A stretch of 64,000 bases of DNA, taken from Stomorhina lunata (lineage: Eukaryota; Arthropoda; Insecta; Diptera; Rhiniidae). The notes under the pieces were generated by a model, which worked only from the letters and a program-made list of their open reading frames with translations, had not been told where the DNA came from and ran no database searches. Where the stretch lies: positions 51,254,656 through 51,318,655 of the forward strand of contig OW121743.1 in the NCBI GenBank assembly GCA_933228675.1, given 5' to 3'. This document shows, in pieces, positions 23,252 to 34,236 of this stretch. Each line of letters starts with the position of its first letter. The first letter of the stretch is position 1. A program made the translations under genes and the position numbers.

Positions 23252-26200
23252 CTAAGCTAATCGAGGTAACATCACAGTAGCTGGCAAGTATTTGGCTGAT
23301 ATCTGGCAGGTTTTCTTGATGATCCAAATTAGAATGATGATAATAATAATGATGATAATAAATGTTGTAAAACTTAATCCATAATGAGTAACATGATGAC
23401 TATCTAGATGTATAGGAAACCCAAGGATTTTTGTTGATTTTGGTATATCCGGAATTTTATAAATTTCCAATTCAGTCTTTAATTTAAGATGACTGACTGG
23501 AGGTAGAAACATTGACATGTTCAGGGATGGAAACACATAATTAACCTTTGTTGAAAATGCATCATATGCTTGCAGATGAACTTCATTGGAATCCAAGTTG
23601 CACTCAGGTTGCATAGTTAATATACCTGAACCATTAATGTTTATTATCTGCACCTTCTTGTGGCATGTTATTTCTGCTGAAATATCATCGTTTATTGAGA
23701 ATATCCAAGAGTTGGTTATATGAATTTGTCGCCAGTAGTTGGAAGCTTTTTTAATTTCAACCTTACAACTTTCTGGTATCTTCTTTGACTTTAAAAATAA
23801 CAGAATTTCACAGCTGCTTGTTGAAATAGTGTTGAACAGAGGATGAATTAGATGACACAGCATAAGTTCCTCCATCTTTTGACAATGTTCAAATTTATCA
23901 TCCTCAAAAATATAGTATATAGATTTTCTTTCATCAATAAGGAAATATTTGTTGTTGACGTGTATACTAATTGAAAACCCGTCATGTATTGTGGGATAGG
24001 TATATATTTCATAAGCGTTTAAAACTTCTTCATTTATTAGCGGAATCTGAATGTTGAAAAGTACAAATTCGCTTGTTGTTCTTGTTGATATCTTGGCTAT
24101 TTTAGCTAGTTCAACTGGATGTTCAGACGGCAATCGTAGCTTTTTAGTTAAATTTGATTTGATAAGTTCAATCTGTTTTTTGAACTTTCTTACTGGTAAT
24201 ATTCCATGAAGAAAACTTCCTTTGGAGTTGAACATTGCTCCAATGATGTCATCTTGTATTTTCTCGTAAACTTCTAGAGATGTAAGAATATTTGAGACAG
24301 CTTTAATTCGAGTAGATTCATCTTTAGTTTCGTGAATTTCTAGTTCCAGAGAATGTATGGCATCACTTAGCGTTTGAATATTTTTAAAAACAGCTTTATT
24401 TTCATTTTTGATTATTTCCATGGTCATGTCTTGAACTGATGACAGATTTCGCATTATATTCAGCAGATATCCCTCATTTTGGCTATTCTGCTTTAATTTA
24501 TCTGTTAGTTCTTCAGCATGATTTTCATCCATCAATCCAAATAGCGAATGATATATGCCACCAACAAAAGGTAGCAGCGATCTTTTTTGTCTTACAGAAG
24601 TTGATGACATTATCATATCGTTTCGATTTAATATTCTTTGGTATATAGCGTTTAAGTTCTGTTCAGATGATGATTGATAAACGGCTTCTTTATCCTTTAA
24701 TTTAGCTATAGACAACATTGCTTTATCCAGGGACTTCATGGCTGTTGTATATTCACTTATATTGATGTGCACCAAAATGTTCCATGATGTCTTCGTTAAG
24801 CCAACTGTTGCTACCTTTTCAAAGAATATCCCTGCCTTGTTCTCAAACCTACTTATATTAAATTGTGATTTTATGGGACTAATAATTGCTAAAAATGTTA
24901 AAAATACTATAAGCATATTTTTATTTTTTATTCTTTTTTCATTATTACAATTTCTTTTTAATTTATTTTTATCATCTAAAGACGGATTTCCCGTTTCTTT
25001 ATTATTTGTTAAAGATGGATTTTCCATCTTTTTTATGTCAACTAACAAATCGTTTGTTGTTTCCTTTTCGGTTTCTTGAGTAGGAAAAGGACAAACATTG
25101 TGGATTGACCTTTTGGTTTCCCCATTGTTGGTCCTTACGTCTACCATTCTACATAATCCATCCGAACCCATTATGGTTCGGATGACCCTCCCCCGCCTCC
25201 AGCTCATGGGAGGTATATTATCTTCTTTTAGAAGAACTAGAGTACCCGGCTTAATGTTATGTACTGGGTTTTTCCACTTGTATCGTTTTTGTAGCTCGGA
25301 CAAATATTCGAATGACCAGCGTTTCCAAAATTCTTCAAAGTTTAATTGAACTGCTTTCCAATGATCTCGTATTCCACTATAACTTTTGTTAGTTGAATCA
25401 TCACTAATCGTACATAAGGAATCGCCAATAAGGAAATGACCTGGAGTTAGGACATTTAAATCATTTGGATTGTCAGATAATGGAGTCAATGGTCGAGAAT
25501 TTAATATCGATTCAATTTGTGTCATTAAGGTATAAAGTTCATCGTATGTCATTATTCCCTGAGTCACTTTATAAAAATGTTTTTTAACGGATTTGACGCA
25601 GGCTTCCCATAATCCTCCTATATGTGGTGATCTTGCTGGAATATTTAACCATTCAATACCCTTTACACCACAAAATTCATTTAACTTTTCAATATGTTCC
25701 TTTTCACAAAACATTTTATATATTTCATTAAGACTGTTAGCTGCTCCTACAAAATTAGTACCATTATCGGAAACAATTTTAGCTGGACATCCTCTTCTTG
25801 CTACAAATCTTTTTAAAGCTCCTATAAACCCTGCAGAAGTTAAGTCCGCCACTACTTCCAAATGAACGGCTTTTGTCGCAAAACAAACAAATACGCAAAC
25901 ATATGATTTGTCTGTTTTCTTTCCTCTAACTTTATAATGTATTGTTATAGGGCCTAAGAAATCAATTCCTATCTTTAAAAATGGCCGCGTTCTAATTACA
26001 CGGTCTTCAGGTAGATTTCCCATTAGTTGATGTAAGTGCCGAGGCTCTAATCTAAAACATCTGTAGCATTTATTGATTACCTTTTTTACTAATTGGCGCC
26101 CTCTTAGCGGCCAAAACTGTTGTCTCATTATGGCTAGTAAGCCTTGTGGTCCTACATGCAAATGTTCTTTATGCAAATATTCTGTTAACATTTCTACTAT

Positions 26201-29200
26201 ATTGTTTTTATAAGGAAGAAGAGCTGGATGTTTAGCTTCATATGCTAGACTACTATTTTCTAATCTTCCTCCTACTCTAATGACACCATTCTCGTCAATA
26301 AATGGATATAATGTTTTTAAATTTGAAGTATTTGGCAAACCTTTATCTGACTTTAAATATTTTATCTCTTCTGAAAAATTATCCTTTTGTATACATTTTA
26401 CAATAGAAGTTAATGACAACCTCCTAAAGTATGCAAAGGACTTTTTATCTCCTTTCTTAGCTAAATGTATGAATTTGTAAACATAAGCAATAATGTTCTG
26501 ATATGTCCCAAAATTATTTTTATGATTAATTGTATTAAAAAATGGTTTATCGTTTTTATTAATCATACAAATTTTTGCTGCTTTTTTTATATCTGGTATT
26601 TCTTTAATCTCAAAACTATTATCATAATTATATTCCATTTTGCTTGATAGGAATTCAGGACCATTAAACCAAAATTTGTTATTTTGTAATTCTCTTCCCA
26701 ATAATCCCCTAGAAAGAATATCGGCTGGATTTTGTTCTGATTTGACATGTCTCCAGTCTTTTATATGACTATTTTCCTGAATATATGCCACCCTATTTGA
26801 CACAAATATTTGCAGACATGCTGGGTCTAATTTAAGCCAGCTTAAAACAATCGAAGAATCTGTATAGTAATAAATTTTTGTAAATTTTGTTTTCAAGCTT
26901 TCTATTACTAATTTCATTAGCTCGACCAATAACACACTTGCACAAAGTTCTAGTCGAGGTAATGTTATTATTTTAATAGGAGCAACTCTGGATTTTGATG
27001 CTGCTAAATGTGTATAAATATTTCCAAAGGTATCTACAGATCTTATATAAATGGCTGCACCATATGCTTTCATAGATGCATCAGAAAATCCATGCAATTC
27101 AATATGTTCTGGTTGAACACAAACGAAGTGTCTAGGTACAGCAATTTTATTTAGAAAAACAAAATCGTTTTTAATTGTTTTCCATTTGGATATAATTTCA
27201 TCAGGAACTTTTTCATCCCAATCGATTTTTAATTTCCACAACTCCTGCAATAAAATTTTTGTAGTTACTATGACTGGACCCACTAGACCAAGAGGATCAA
27301 ATAACCTTGCCATTTCCCCTAAAATGGTGCGTTTAGATATTCTCTCAGATGTTTCCCACTTACATTTTAAGCTTAATATATCCGCATGTGTATCCCATGA
27401 GATTCCAAGCGTTTTTACAAAATTAGATGCCCCAGGATCTATATTGAGATTACCCTCAATTGATTCTTCATCTATATCTTGTAAGATAGATTTTTCATTG
27501 GAACACCATTTCCTTAAAGGCATGCCATAATCTAGTAAAATGTTATCTATATTTTTTCTTTGGGATTTTACTGATTCTAGACAATTTCCGCCTGTCATCA
27601 AATCATCCATATAAAAATCACTTCTTATTATTTCAGATTCAAGTTTAAATTTATTTTTAGTCTCATCTGCAATCTTTTGCAAACATTTGACCGCAAGATA
27701 TGGTGCGCATGCAGTACCATATGTTACTGTTTTCAAGGCATATGTTTTAAGGTTCTCTTTTGGATTCCAACGCCAATATATAAGCTGATACTTTCTATCA
27801 GCTTCTGAAACCGAAATTTGCCTATACATTTTTTCTATATCAGCAGAAAATACATATTTATGTTTTCTAAATCTTAAAAGAATATTAAATAGATCATCTT
27901 GTAATTTTGGGCCTGTATGTAAAATGTTGTTTAAAGAAATATTATTCGTAGTTTTACAAGAAGCATCAAATACAACTCTTAACTTTGTACTTGAGCTCTC
28001 TGGTCGTAAAACACAGTGGTGTGGTAAATAATACCCACCTCGAACTGCTTCATTATCAGTCATCAGTTCCATGTGACCCAAATCTAAATATTTTTTCAAG
28101 AAATCTGAATATTCTATTTTAAGGTCTGCATTTTTTTCTAGTTTTCTTTCTAATCCATAAAACCTTCTTCTTGCTATAAAACTTGAATTTCCTAATTTTT
28201 CTATAGAATCTTTAAACGGAAGGTTAACTTCAAATCTACCATCCGTTAGTCTTTTTACATTATCTTTAAAATGATTTTCACAATTAGTTTCTTCTACTGT
28301 AAATTTCTTTATTTTTGGAATTTCTTCCATTTCCCAAAATTTTTGCAGTATTTGGTCGCACTTCGAATTGTCTGTTGTAACTAAAGTTTTTAACTTTTCA
28401 GACTTTTTCATATTATATGCTACCCAACCTAATTTAGTTTTTTGAAGCTTAGTACCTGCTTCTTTGTCTTCAACTTTTCCTTCTAATATGAGGTCAAAAA
28501 TGAATTGATTGGATAAAAGCAAATCAATACCCTTTGGAACATTATATTCCGGATCGGCAAGTTTGATATCCTTTGAAAATTTCCCTGCAACCATTCTTGT
28601 TGTGGGAACATCAGATACAAATTTTTTCATTATTAATGCATTAAATGATGCTTCGTAATCTGATGTTTTTGATCTCATATTTATTTTTATTTTTTCTTGA
28701 ATTGAAGATGTTTTCATCTCCAACCCTTCAATTCTTTTGTTTGTTTTTACACTTTTTAGATTTAATTTGTTTTTAAAATGATCTGTTATTATATTAACCT
28801 GCGAACCACCATCTAATAACACCCGACAATTTACCCATTCATTGTTTCCGGATTTTACTTCAACAATCGCTGTTGACAACATGGCACAATCCTCTTCTTC
28901 ATCAGTATTTATAACTGCTACTTTTTTATTAAAATGTTCGTCATGTAGAAGAGTGTTGTGATCTTTGTTGCAAATTTTACAACTGAAGTTTGATTCACAT
29001 TTGTTTTTTGTGTGTCCCGAATTAAGGCATTTTTTGCATATTTTATGCTGATTTGCCCTATCCAGTCTTTCATTTATAGAGAGGTTTCTGAACTTCGAGC
29101 ACCTAAAAAGATTATGTCCTATTGAACAGCCTAAAATACATTTATTTGAAAATTTTAAAGGTGTGGACTTCGTTTCTTCACTTCTTGCTTGCCATTTTGT

Positions 29201-30478
29201 AAATTTATTTCCATCATAGAGATTTTGTTGTCTACCTTTGTAATTAGCTGCCTTTGCATCGCTTCCTACAAATTGTTGACAAGCCTCTAAGGAATATGAT
29301 ACTTGGCTAAGAAATTCGATGAGATTATCTACTTTTGGCAATTCTCTCGATTTCCCTAAATGGTGCTCAAATTGGATCCGCATTTGTTCATCCAATTTTC
29401 TCTGAAGAACAAAACACATAAATGCTTGATACAAACTTTGTGCATCAATTTTTACCGCATTTAGAGCTTGTATACTTTCTGTTGTGGTTTCCAAAAATTG
29501 TTTAACGCTATTTAAATTGTAAGTAACATAAGGCGCATCAACGATTGTTTTAAAATACAAAGACGTTGTAGCCCTATTATTAGAATAATACTCATTTAGT
29601 ATTTTCCATGCAAGATCAAAATTTTCTTCTATGGATGGCAATTTTGAAATTCTTTTTATTGCTTCACCAGATAATTTTGATTTTAAAATGTACATTTTTT
29701 GAGTTTTAGGAATTGCCTGTGTTATTACCAACTGTTCAAACAATTCTCTAAAAGTCTCCCATTCCGTGAATTTTCCATCAAATATTGGAATTTCAATAGA
29801 TGGTAACTTAAATGGAAGCGAATTTATAGTTTTTTCTATGTTCGGGATTTCCTGGTATGAGTCTCTCAGTGAATAAAAAACTTCTGTGAGCTCGTCGTCA
29901 GGAAATTCTCCCATATATTGCAGGAACATACTCTCTGCAATTTTATATTTGTCCTTGACTACATCAATTGACACTTCCTGGCCATTGTATTTCTGTAGTC
30001 TTGACTCTAAATCGTCCAGTACAAATTGGAATTGCCGTACTAGTCCAGCATTTTTCCTGATTTGCCTGTCCTCAATTTTTTTATTATACTCTGCTTGAGT
30101 ACATTCTTTATTTGGGGTTTGTTCCAAAGTTTTAGGGGATACAGATGAGTGCTTGGATTGCTGCTCCTCTTGTACAATTCTCCCTTTTACTTGTTGGTAT
30201 AAACTCTCAAAATTCTTAATTGTAAGTCTCACCTTGTCTACGAATTCGCCTTTAAAATAGGCATTTCTTTGCAGGGTGGAAGTTGGTGGTCGCAATTCCC
30301 TATCATTCTTTTCGAACTCTACACTAAAGGTGTTAAAAGATTCCCTTAGTTCCTTAACTTTTTCATTAAACTCCTGCCTACCTACATCACTTTGAACTAT
30401 CGAGCTCAAAGCATTATACAAAGAAGCAATCTTGTTTCCTAAAACTTCCTGCTCTTTAATGACGGCCATTGGGTCCAT
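23252..30478 (-). CDS. BEL/Pao polyprotein: gag, protease, RT, RNase H, integrase and envelope-like region
   Basis: 2408 residues in one frame. The order is: coiled gag-like region (1-220); DUF1759-type gag domain around FDGKFTEWETF (234-400); zinc knuckles (C447-C460, CKKCLNSGHTKNKC 481-494); aspartic protease with LLDGGSQVN (554-562); reverse transcriptase with FSADIEKMYRQ (877-887) and FYMDDL (955-960); Pao-type RNase H with GFSDAS and YYTDSS (1130-1210); integrase with HX4H...CX2C (1436-1474) and D1505, D1571, E1625; and a DUF5641-like domain (1715-1798). The last 550 residues look like an F-type envelope: a hydrophobic leader near 1853-1870, a furin-type RQKR near 1963 followed by a hydrophobic stretch, and a membrane segment near 2370-2390. 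How the envelope is separated (splicing or proteolysis) cannot be told from sequence. Confidence 0.93.
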   Translation of the reverse strand: MDPMAVIKEQEVLGNKIASLYNALSSIVQSDVGRQEFNEKVKELRESFNTFSVEFEKNDRELRPPTSTLQRNAYFKGEFVDKVRLTIKNFESLYQQVKGRIVQEEQQSKHSSVSPKTLEQTPNKECTQAEYNKKIEDRQIRKNAGLVRQFQFVLDDLESRLQKYNGQEVSIDVVKDKYKIAESMFLQYMGEFPDDELTEVFYSLRDSYQEIPNIEKTINSLPFKLPSIEIPIFDGKFTEWETFRELFEQLVITQAIPKTQKMYILKSKLSGEAIKRISKLPSIEENFDLAWKILNEYYSNNRATTSLYFKTIVDAPYVTYNLNSVKQFLETTTESIQALNAVKIDAQSLYQAFMCFVLQRKLDEQMRIQFEHHLGKSRELPKVDNLIEFLSQVSYSLEACQQFVGSDAKAANYKGRQQNLYDGNKFTKWQARSEETKSTPLKFSNKCILGCSIGHNLFRCSKFRNLSINERLDRANQHKICKKCLNSGHTKNKCESNFSCKICNKDHNTLLHDEHFNKKVAVINTDEEEDCAMLSTAIVEVKSGNNEWVNCRVLLDGGSQVNIITDHFKNKLNLKSVKTNKRIEGLEMKTSSIQEKIKINMRSKTSDYEASFNALIMKKFVSDVPTTRMVAGKFSKDIKLADPEYNVPKGIDLLLSNQFIFDLILEGKVEDKEAGTKLQKTKLGWVAYNMKKSEKLKTLVTTDNSKCDQILQKFWEMEEIPKIKKFTVEETNCENHFKDNVKRLTDGRFEVNLPFKDSIEKLGNSSFIARRRFYGLERKLEKNADLKIEYSDFLKKYLDLGHMELMTDNEAVRGGYYLPHHCVLRPESSSTKLRVVFDASCKTTNNISLNNILHTGPKLQDDLFNILLRFRKHKYVFSADIEKMYRQISVSEADRKYQLIYWRWNPKENLKTYALKTVTYGTACAPYLAVKCLQKIADETKNKFKLESEIIRSDFYMDDLMTGGNCLESVKSQRKNIDNILLDYGMPLRKWCSNEKSILQDIDEESIEGNLNIDPGASNFVKTLGISWDTHADILSLKCKWETSERISKRTILGEMARLFDPLGLVGPVIVTTKILLQELWKLKIDWDEKVPDEIISKWKTIKNDFVFLNKIAVPRHFVCVQPEHIELHGFSDASMKAYGAAIYIRSVDTFGNIYTHLAASKSRVAPIKIITLPRLELCASVLLVELMKLVIESLKTKFTKIYYYTDSSIVLSWLKLDPACLQIFVSNRVAYIQENSHIKDWRHVKSEQNPADILSRGLLGRELQNNKFWFNGPEFLSSKMEYNYDNSFEIKEIPDIKKAAKICMINKNDKPFFNTINHKNNFGTYQNIIAYVYKFIHLAKKGDKKSFAYFRRLSLTSIVKCIQKDNFSEEIKYLKSDKGLPNTSNLKTLYPFIDENGVIRVGGRLENSSLAYEAKHPALLPYKNNIVEMLTEYLHKEHLHVGPQGLLAIMRQQFWPLRGRQLVKKVINKCYRCFRLEPRHLHQLMGNLPEDRVIRTRPFLKIGIDFLGPITIHYKVRGKKTDKSYVCVFVCFATKAVHLEVVADLTSAGFIGALKRFVARRGCPAKIVSDNGTNFVGAANSLNEIYKMFCEKEHIEKLNEFCGVKGIEWLNIPARSPHIGGLWEACVKSVKKHFYKVTQGIMTYDELYTLMTQIESILNSRPLTPLSDNPNDLNVLTPGHFLIGDSLCTISDDSTNKSYSGIRDHWKAVQLNFEEFWKRWSFEYLSELQKRYKWKNPVHNIKPGTLVLLKEDNIPPMSWRRGRVIRTIMGSDGLCRMVDVRTNNGETKRSIHNVCPFPTQETEKETTNDLLVDIKKMENPSLTNNKETGNPSLDDKNKLKRNCNNEKRIKNKNMLIVFLTFLAIISPIKSQFNISRFENKAGIFFEKVATVGLTKTSWNILVHINISEYTTAMKSLDKAMLSIAKLKDKEAVYQSSSEQNLNAIYQRILNRNDMIMSSTSVRQKRSLLPFVGGIYHSLFGLMDENHAEELTDKLKQNSQNEGYLLNIMRNLSSVQDMTMEIIKNENKAVFKNIQTLSDAIHSLELEIHETKDESTRIKAVSNILTSLEVYEKIQDDIIGAMFNSKGSFLHGILPVRKFKKQIELIKSNLTKKLRLPSEHPVELAKIAKISTRTTSEFVLFNIQIPLINEEVLNAYEIYTYPTIHDGFSISIHVNNKYFLIDERKSIYYIFEDDKFEHCQKMEELMLCHLIHPLFNTISTSSCEILLFLKSKKIPESCKVEIKKASNYWRQIHITNSWIFSINDDISAEITCHKKVQIININGSGILTMQPECNLDSNEVHLQAYDAFSTKVNYVFPSLNMSMFLPPVSHLKLKTELEIYKIPDIPKSTKILGFPIHLDSHHVTHYGLSFTTFIIIIIIIIILIWIIKKTCQISAKYLPATVMLPRLA

Positions 30479-30819
30479 GGTAAAAATTGTATATATTTAT
30501 TTTTTATTTAAAATTAATTTCAAAAATATATTAAATTATGTGTATATAACACTTACCTTGTTAATTTTTCACTTTTCTTTTTTTTAATATATTTTGCACC
30601 GACCGAACCGAATTTTTTTTTTTTAACTCTTTGTAATTTAGAATATTTTTAAATTTTTTAAAAATTGCACTTATATTTTTTTTTTTTTTTAACACTTAGC
30701 ACTTTTTTTTATTTTCTAAAACAATTATTTTATACAAAATTTTTTATTTATTATTATTTTTTTTATATATTTTTTATTTAAAAGTATCACTCGCGTGTTA
30801 CTTCTCGGGGTCACCAAAA
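30479..30819 (-). other. BEL element 5' leader
   Basis: Between the 5' LTR and the start codon. Very rich in A on the coding strand, with a candidate primer-binding site immediately beside the LTR (about 30800-30816). No other feature. Confidence 0.6.
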
Positions 30820-31274
30820 TGTTAGGTTAAGCGGAACGAAAAATTAAGAAGACTCGATTGATTCTCTAGAGTATTGCAACTAATCTTTATTTACAAAAAC
30901 TTAGCCTAAGGTAAACTAAACTAAAATACTTATTATCTAAATTTATCTAACAACACATGTGGCAAGCATGTGTTGCTTCAATACTTATGTAAATACCCAA
31001 AATAGCTTATCTTTACACACACCACTCTTGTGTGGAAAATTACAATTAAATAGAAACGATCCTTTAATCATTTAAATATGCAGGAATACACAACTGCAAC
31101 AGTAGGTAAAAATATTTACTGATAATACTATTTCAGGTATAAATACACTTTCTAAATGTAGGTTTCAGTGTACAGCATGGTCAATCTTAAAAATATAGAT
31201 TTTAATACCAAATATTGAATTATTTACTTAAATAGAATATTATAAACTAAGTACAGTTTAAACAAAACTGAACA
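30820..31274 (-). repeat. 5' LTR of the BEL/Pao element
   Basis: 455 bp, apparently identical to the LTR at 22726-23180 and followed by the target duplicate GTCCT. It should hold the element's promoter. Confidence 0.95.
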
Positions 31275-31760
31275 GTCCTAAAAGCATTAGCTGGCACATT
31301 ATGGGGTATGGGTAAGAAGGTAATGGTTGCGACATATAAAGAAATTTGTCGCTCACTCCTTAATTATGCAGCCCCAGTTTGGACCTCTTTCATTAGCGAC
31401 TCCCAATCGCGAAACTTGCAAACATCCCAAAATAATGCACTCCAAATTGGAACCGGATGTGTCAAAATGACGAATGTGGATTATTTACATGAGGAAACCA
31501 GTTTACTGTCGGTCAAACAACATAATGTGTTGCTTATGATGTCATGTCACCAGCCTTATCATCCTAACCATCAAATACTGATGGAGGATCCGTATCCTCG
31601 GCACATACTGATAGACTTTAGACGCTATCGTGTAAGTCAATCCATCGTACGATTGTCCATAACGAATGCTCAGAAAACATTGCAACAATTTTCGGTCACT
31701 GATGTCATTAACGGCTACCGATGAACAGCCCCTCCAATTTCGGTTAGTGAACGCCTACTC
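31275..31760 (+). pseudogene. Loa-like reverse transcriptase, part downstream of the BEL insertion
   Basis: Encodes LKALAGTLWGMGKK, then YKEICRSLLNYAAPVWTS and LQTSQNNALQIGTGC, the conserved C-terminal block of Loa/Bilbo-type LINEs. It continues the fragment ending at 22725. Truncated at the C-terminus. Confidence 0.8.
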
Positions 31761-32199
31761 TTTAGGCATACTAGATCCATATAAGCACAATTAATAGCCC
31801 AAATAGGTTAACTGATTTGAGCACAATTTGTTTTTTAACAGTTCGGATAAAGTTTTGACAATTTAATAAATTTTAACATCTATATCAAGAGGATGTACGT
31901 TCCTTAGATGTTCTAGATTCTGAAAAAGTAAGAATCAGAACATTTAAATCGATTGTTAGATAATGCAACACATTGACAAAGAAAGTGAAATGTCTCTTTG
32001 ATTACTAACTAATTGGCCATCTGTCCAAGTCTGACCTGGTTCTTAGAGAATATAGGTGCAGTGGGTTGGCGGTACAGTTGAAAATGTGGGGGTATCACGA
32101 GGACCCCGACCACAATCTAGACATATGTAGGGGTTGGCACGATCTATGCGGGATGTTTTGTCTGTTGCTCCATCCCGAATCTTCTTCTTCTGCTATGAG
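31761..32199. other. intergenic between LINE fragments
   Basis: No clear coding signal. Probably further decayed LINE sequence, but not recognisable. Confidence 0.35.
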
Positions 32200-33090
32200 C
32201 GACCTTTTAATACAACATTCATGCACGACGTATGATATAAAGGATCAAGTACATATCTTCGTATACTATCCTCATACACGCGAAGATCTTTCCTGACATG
32301 TCTCGGGGAAGATGCCAACTGTGTGATGTTATAGTTTGGATGATTTCTCCGATGACATCCCAAAAAGAACTGTTGTTGTGTTCCTTTACTGGAGTGATCT
32401 TTGTTTCCACATGAAGATGATGTGGTGAGGTAATTTGTAGGCAGCCTGTTATAGTTCTTAGGGCTGCATTTTGGCAGCGTTGAATATGTCTCCACTGAGT
32501 TTCACTTAGCGACGCTGACCACACCGAAGCAGCATAATATGCCACTGACCGACCAATCGCTTAATAGGTAGAAAGCTATGTTTCTTTCTCCATTTCCCAA
32601 GTACTGCCGGCTAGTGCGTTAAAGACTTTGTTTCTACATCGCAATTTGTGCGCGACAGTTGCGGCATGTGCTGACGAAGTAAAAAGGCTGTTGGGTGTGA
32701 CTCCCAGAATTTTTGGGTAGTTCACTTTCGGAATTGATACACCATCGATCTCGACGCCAAGTTGCAGGCTTACTACCAGGTGGTAAATATGGTCGCAGAG
32801 GATTTAGTTGGTTGTATCTTAAGGTTACGTTCAGTAAAGAAATTGTGGATGATACTGAGATAACACTTAAACTTATAGCATAGGTCTTCCACATTATGGC
32901 CCGTCGCCATTATCGTGCAGTCGTCCGCATATGATGTAACTTCAACGCCTTGCGGAGGAGCTGGGAGTTTAGAGAGGTAGAAGGTAAACAGGAGTGGCGA
33001 CGGGACTCCTCCCTGAGGAACTCCATGTTTGACTCTACAGTGTTTTGAGACCTGGTCTCTAAACTCTACGAACGACTGAGATGCTTAGTG
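32200..33090 (-). pseudogene. Loa-like LINE reverse transcriptase fragment
   Basis: The minus strand reads GVKHGVPQGGVPSPLLF (B motif) and TSYADDCTIMATGH (YADD catalytic motif), then FTERNLKIQPTKSS-like sequence, NSLFTSSAHAA, and YYAASVWSASLSETQWRH then CQNAALRTITGC. Frameshifts and stops interrupt it. The inverse orientation relative to 31275-31760 shows independent copies side by side. Confidence 0.75.
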
Positions 33091-33493
33091 CAACTAATAG
33101 TGTAGACTCTTTCAACTAGGGAGGCACGACATTTGACGTTCATTATCGGTCACCAAACAAGAGAACCATGTGTTAAAGTCCGTCTAACGATAACTTGATA
33201 TATCTTTTAAATCAGTCTCGGTTTCAATCTCCACGTTCTTTTCTATAATATCCCAGTAAAACTTTTCATTACCAAATAATGAGTAAAACAGTTAAACTAT
33301 TGAACACGAACTACTTACTCATTCGCTGTTTAAGTCATTACATTAACATGGGGGTGTCATTGGAGGCAAGTACTTACCAATTGCAGAAAAGTAATGACTT
33401 GGGTAAGCAATTTGAAAGCAACAACAGCAACAACTTTTTTGTTGTTGTTTTATTAAAAACATATATTTTTAAACGAAATACAAATTTTTTTTT

Positions 33494-33564
33494 ATGATCC
33501 CATGCGGGCTCGAACCCAGACCCACCGACTGCTAGGCAGAGACTCTTCCACTGAGCTACTTCAT
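33494..33564 (-). pseudogene. tRNA-like sequence inside TIR element copy A
   Basis: 71 nt on the minus strand with a box A (TAGCTCAGTGG) and a near-consensus box B (GGTTCGAGCCC) at tRNA spacing. The acceptor arms pair over only four bases (ATGA/TCAT) and the anticodon arm does not fold normally, so it is not a working tRNA gene. The centre CTAGCAG suggests derivation from tRNA-Ala(AGC). Confidence 0.55.
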
Positions 33565-33788
33565 ATGTTGAAAACTTAGCAGATTATAATTAATATAAAC
33601 AATTTTTATTTTTAGATCCAAAATCATGTGAAAATAACTTTGTTTTTCCCTCCTTTTTTTGTTGTAATTTTTGGAAAAATATTTTTATACGATTTTTTGT
33701 AATTATTTTAAAACTTTTTTAAAATTATTTTAAAACTTAAACAATTTAAATCTTCTTTTTTGTATAAGTTTTAATATAAGATTGGCTC

Positions 33789-34236
33789 TTACTTACTTAA
33801 ATGTTACAACCTGTTAAGGTCAAAGTCCGAGCATATTTTAGAATTCCATGGATTTCGATCTTGTGCGAATATTCTCCAATTTTATAGGCCAAGCTTTGAA
33901 AAATGTTCCTCTACTTGGTCTTTCTATCGAAGTTTCGGACATCCTCCTCTAACATTAGGTAGTGGGACATTTCAATTCTAATTTTATTCTCTTCATTGTA
34001 TTTTTTTTCAAGAGAAGGTTACTAGCCCGTAATCCTAACCCATTTTTATCGATCTTATGGGACAACTCTCGGAACATGTTAACTCACAATATTAATGGGT
34101 GTTAAACTAGCTCCCCGGGTGATACCATGAGGAGGTATGTGTACACAGTTGAGATGAAGGATGACCCAGATAAGTTGGGCTTACCAAGTTAAGACCAATT
34201 AGAATCGTGTTTGGTAATTAACATCCCCTAGATAAT
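33789..34236 (-). mobile_element. short RTE-derived element nested in TIR copy A
   Basis: Reverse-complement member of the family at 9229-9679. It sits at the same relative position as the copy nested in TIR copy B (46796-47240), so it was part of the TIR element before both copies dispersed. Confidence 0.7.

Larger units (their letters stand above)
22726..31274 (-). mobile_element. complete BEL/Pao retroelement with envelope-like domain
   Basis: Two LTRs of 455 bp (22726-23180 and 30820-31274) appear identical when read side by side. They begin TGTTAGG and end GAACA, and the element is flanked by the 5-bp target duplication GTCCT (22721-22725 and 31275-31279). Transcription runs on the minus strand, so the right LTR is the 5' LTR. 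Next to it lies a candidate primer-binding site, TGGTGACCCCGAGAAG, whose tRNA I cannot name with certainty. The interior holds one open frame of 2408 codons. Identical LTRs and an unbroken frame indicate a very recent insertion that may still be active. Confidence 0.95.

Noticed and set aside
24738..25079. Plus-strand frames within the BEL element
   Set aside because: They are antisense to the intact polyprotein frame.
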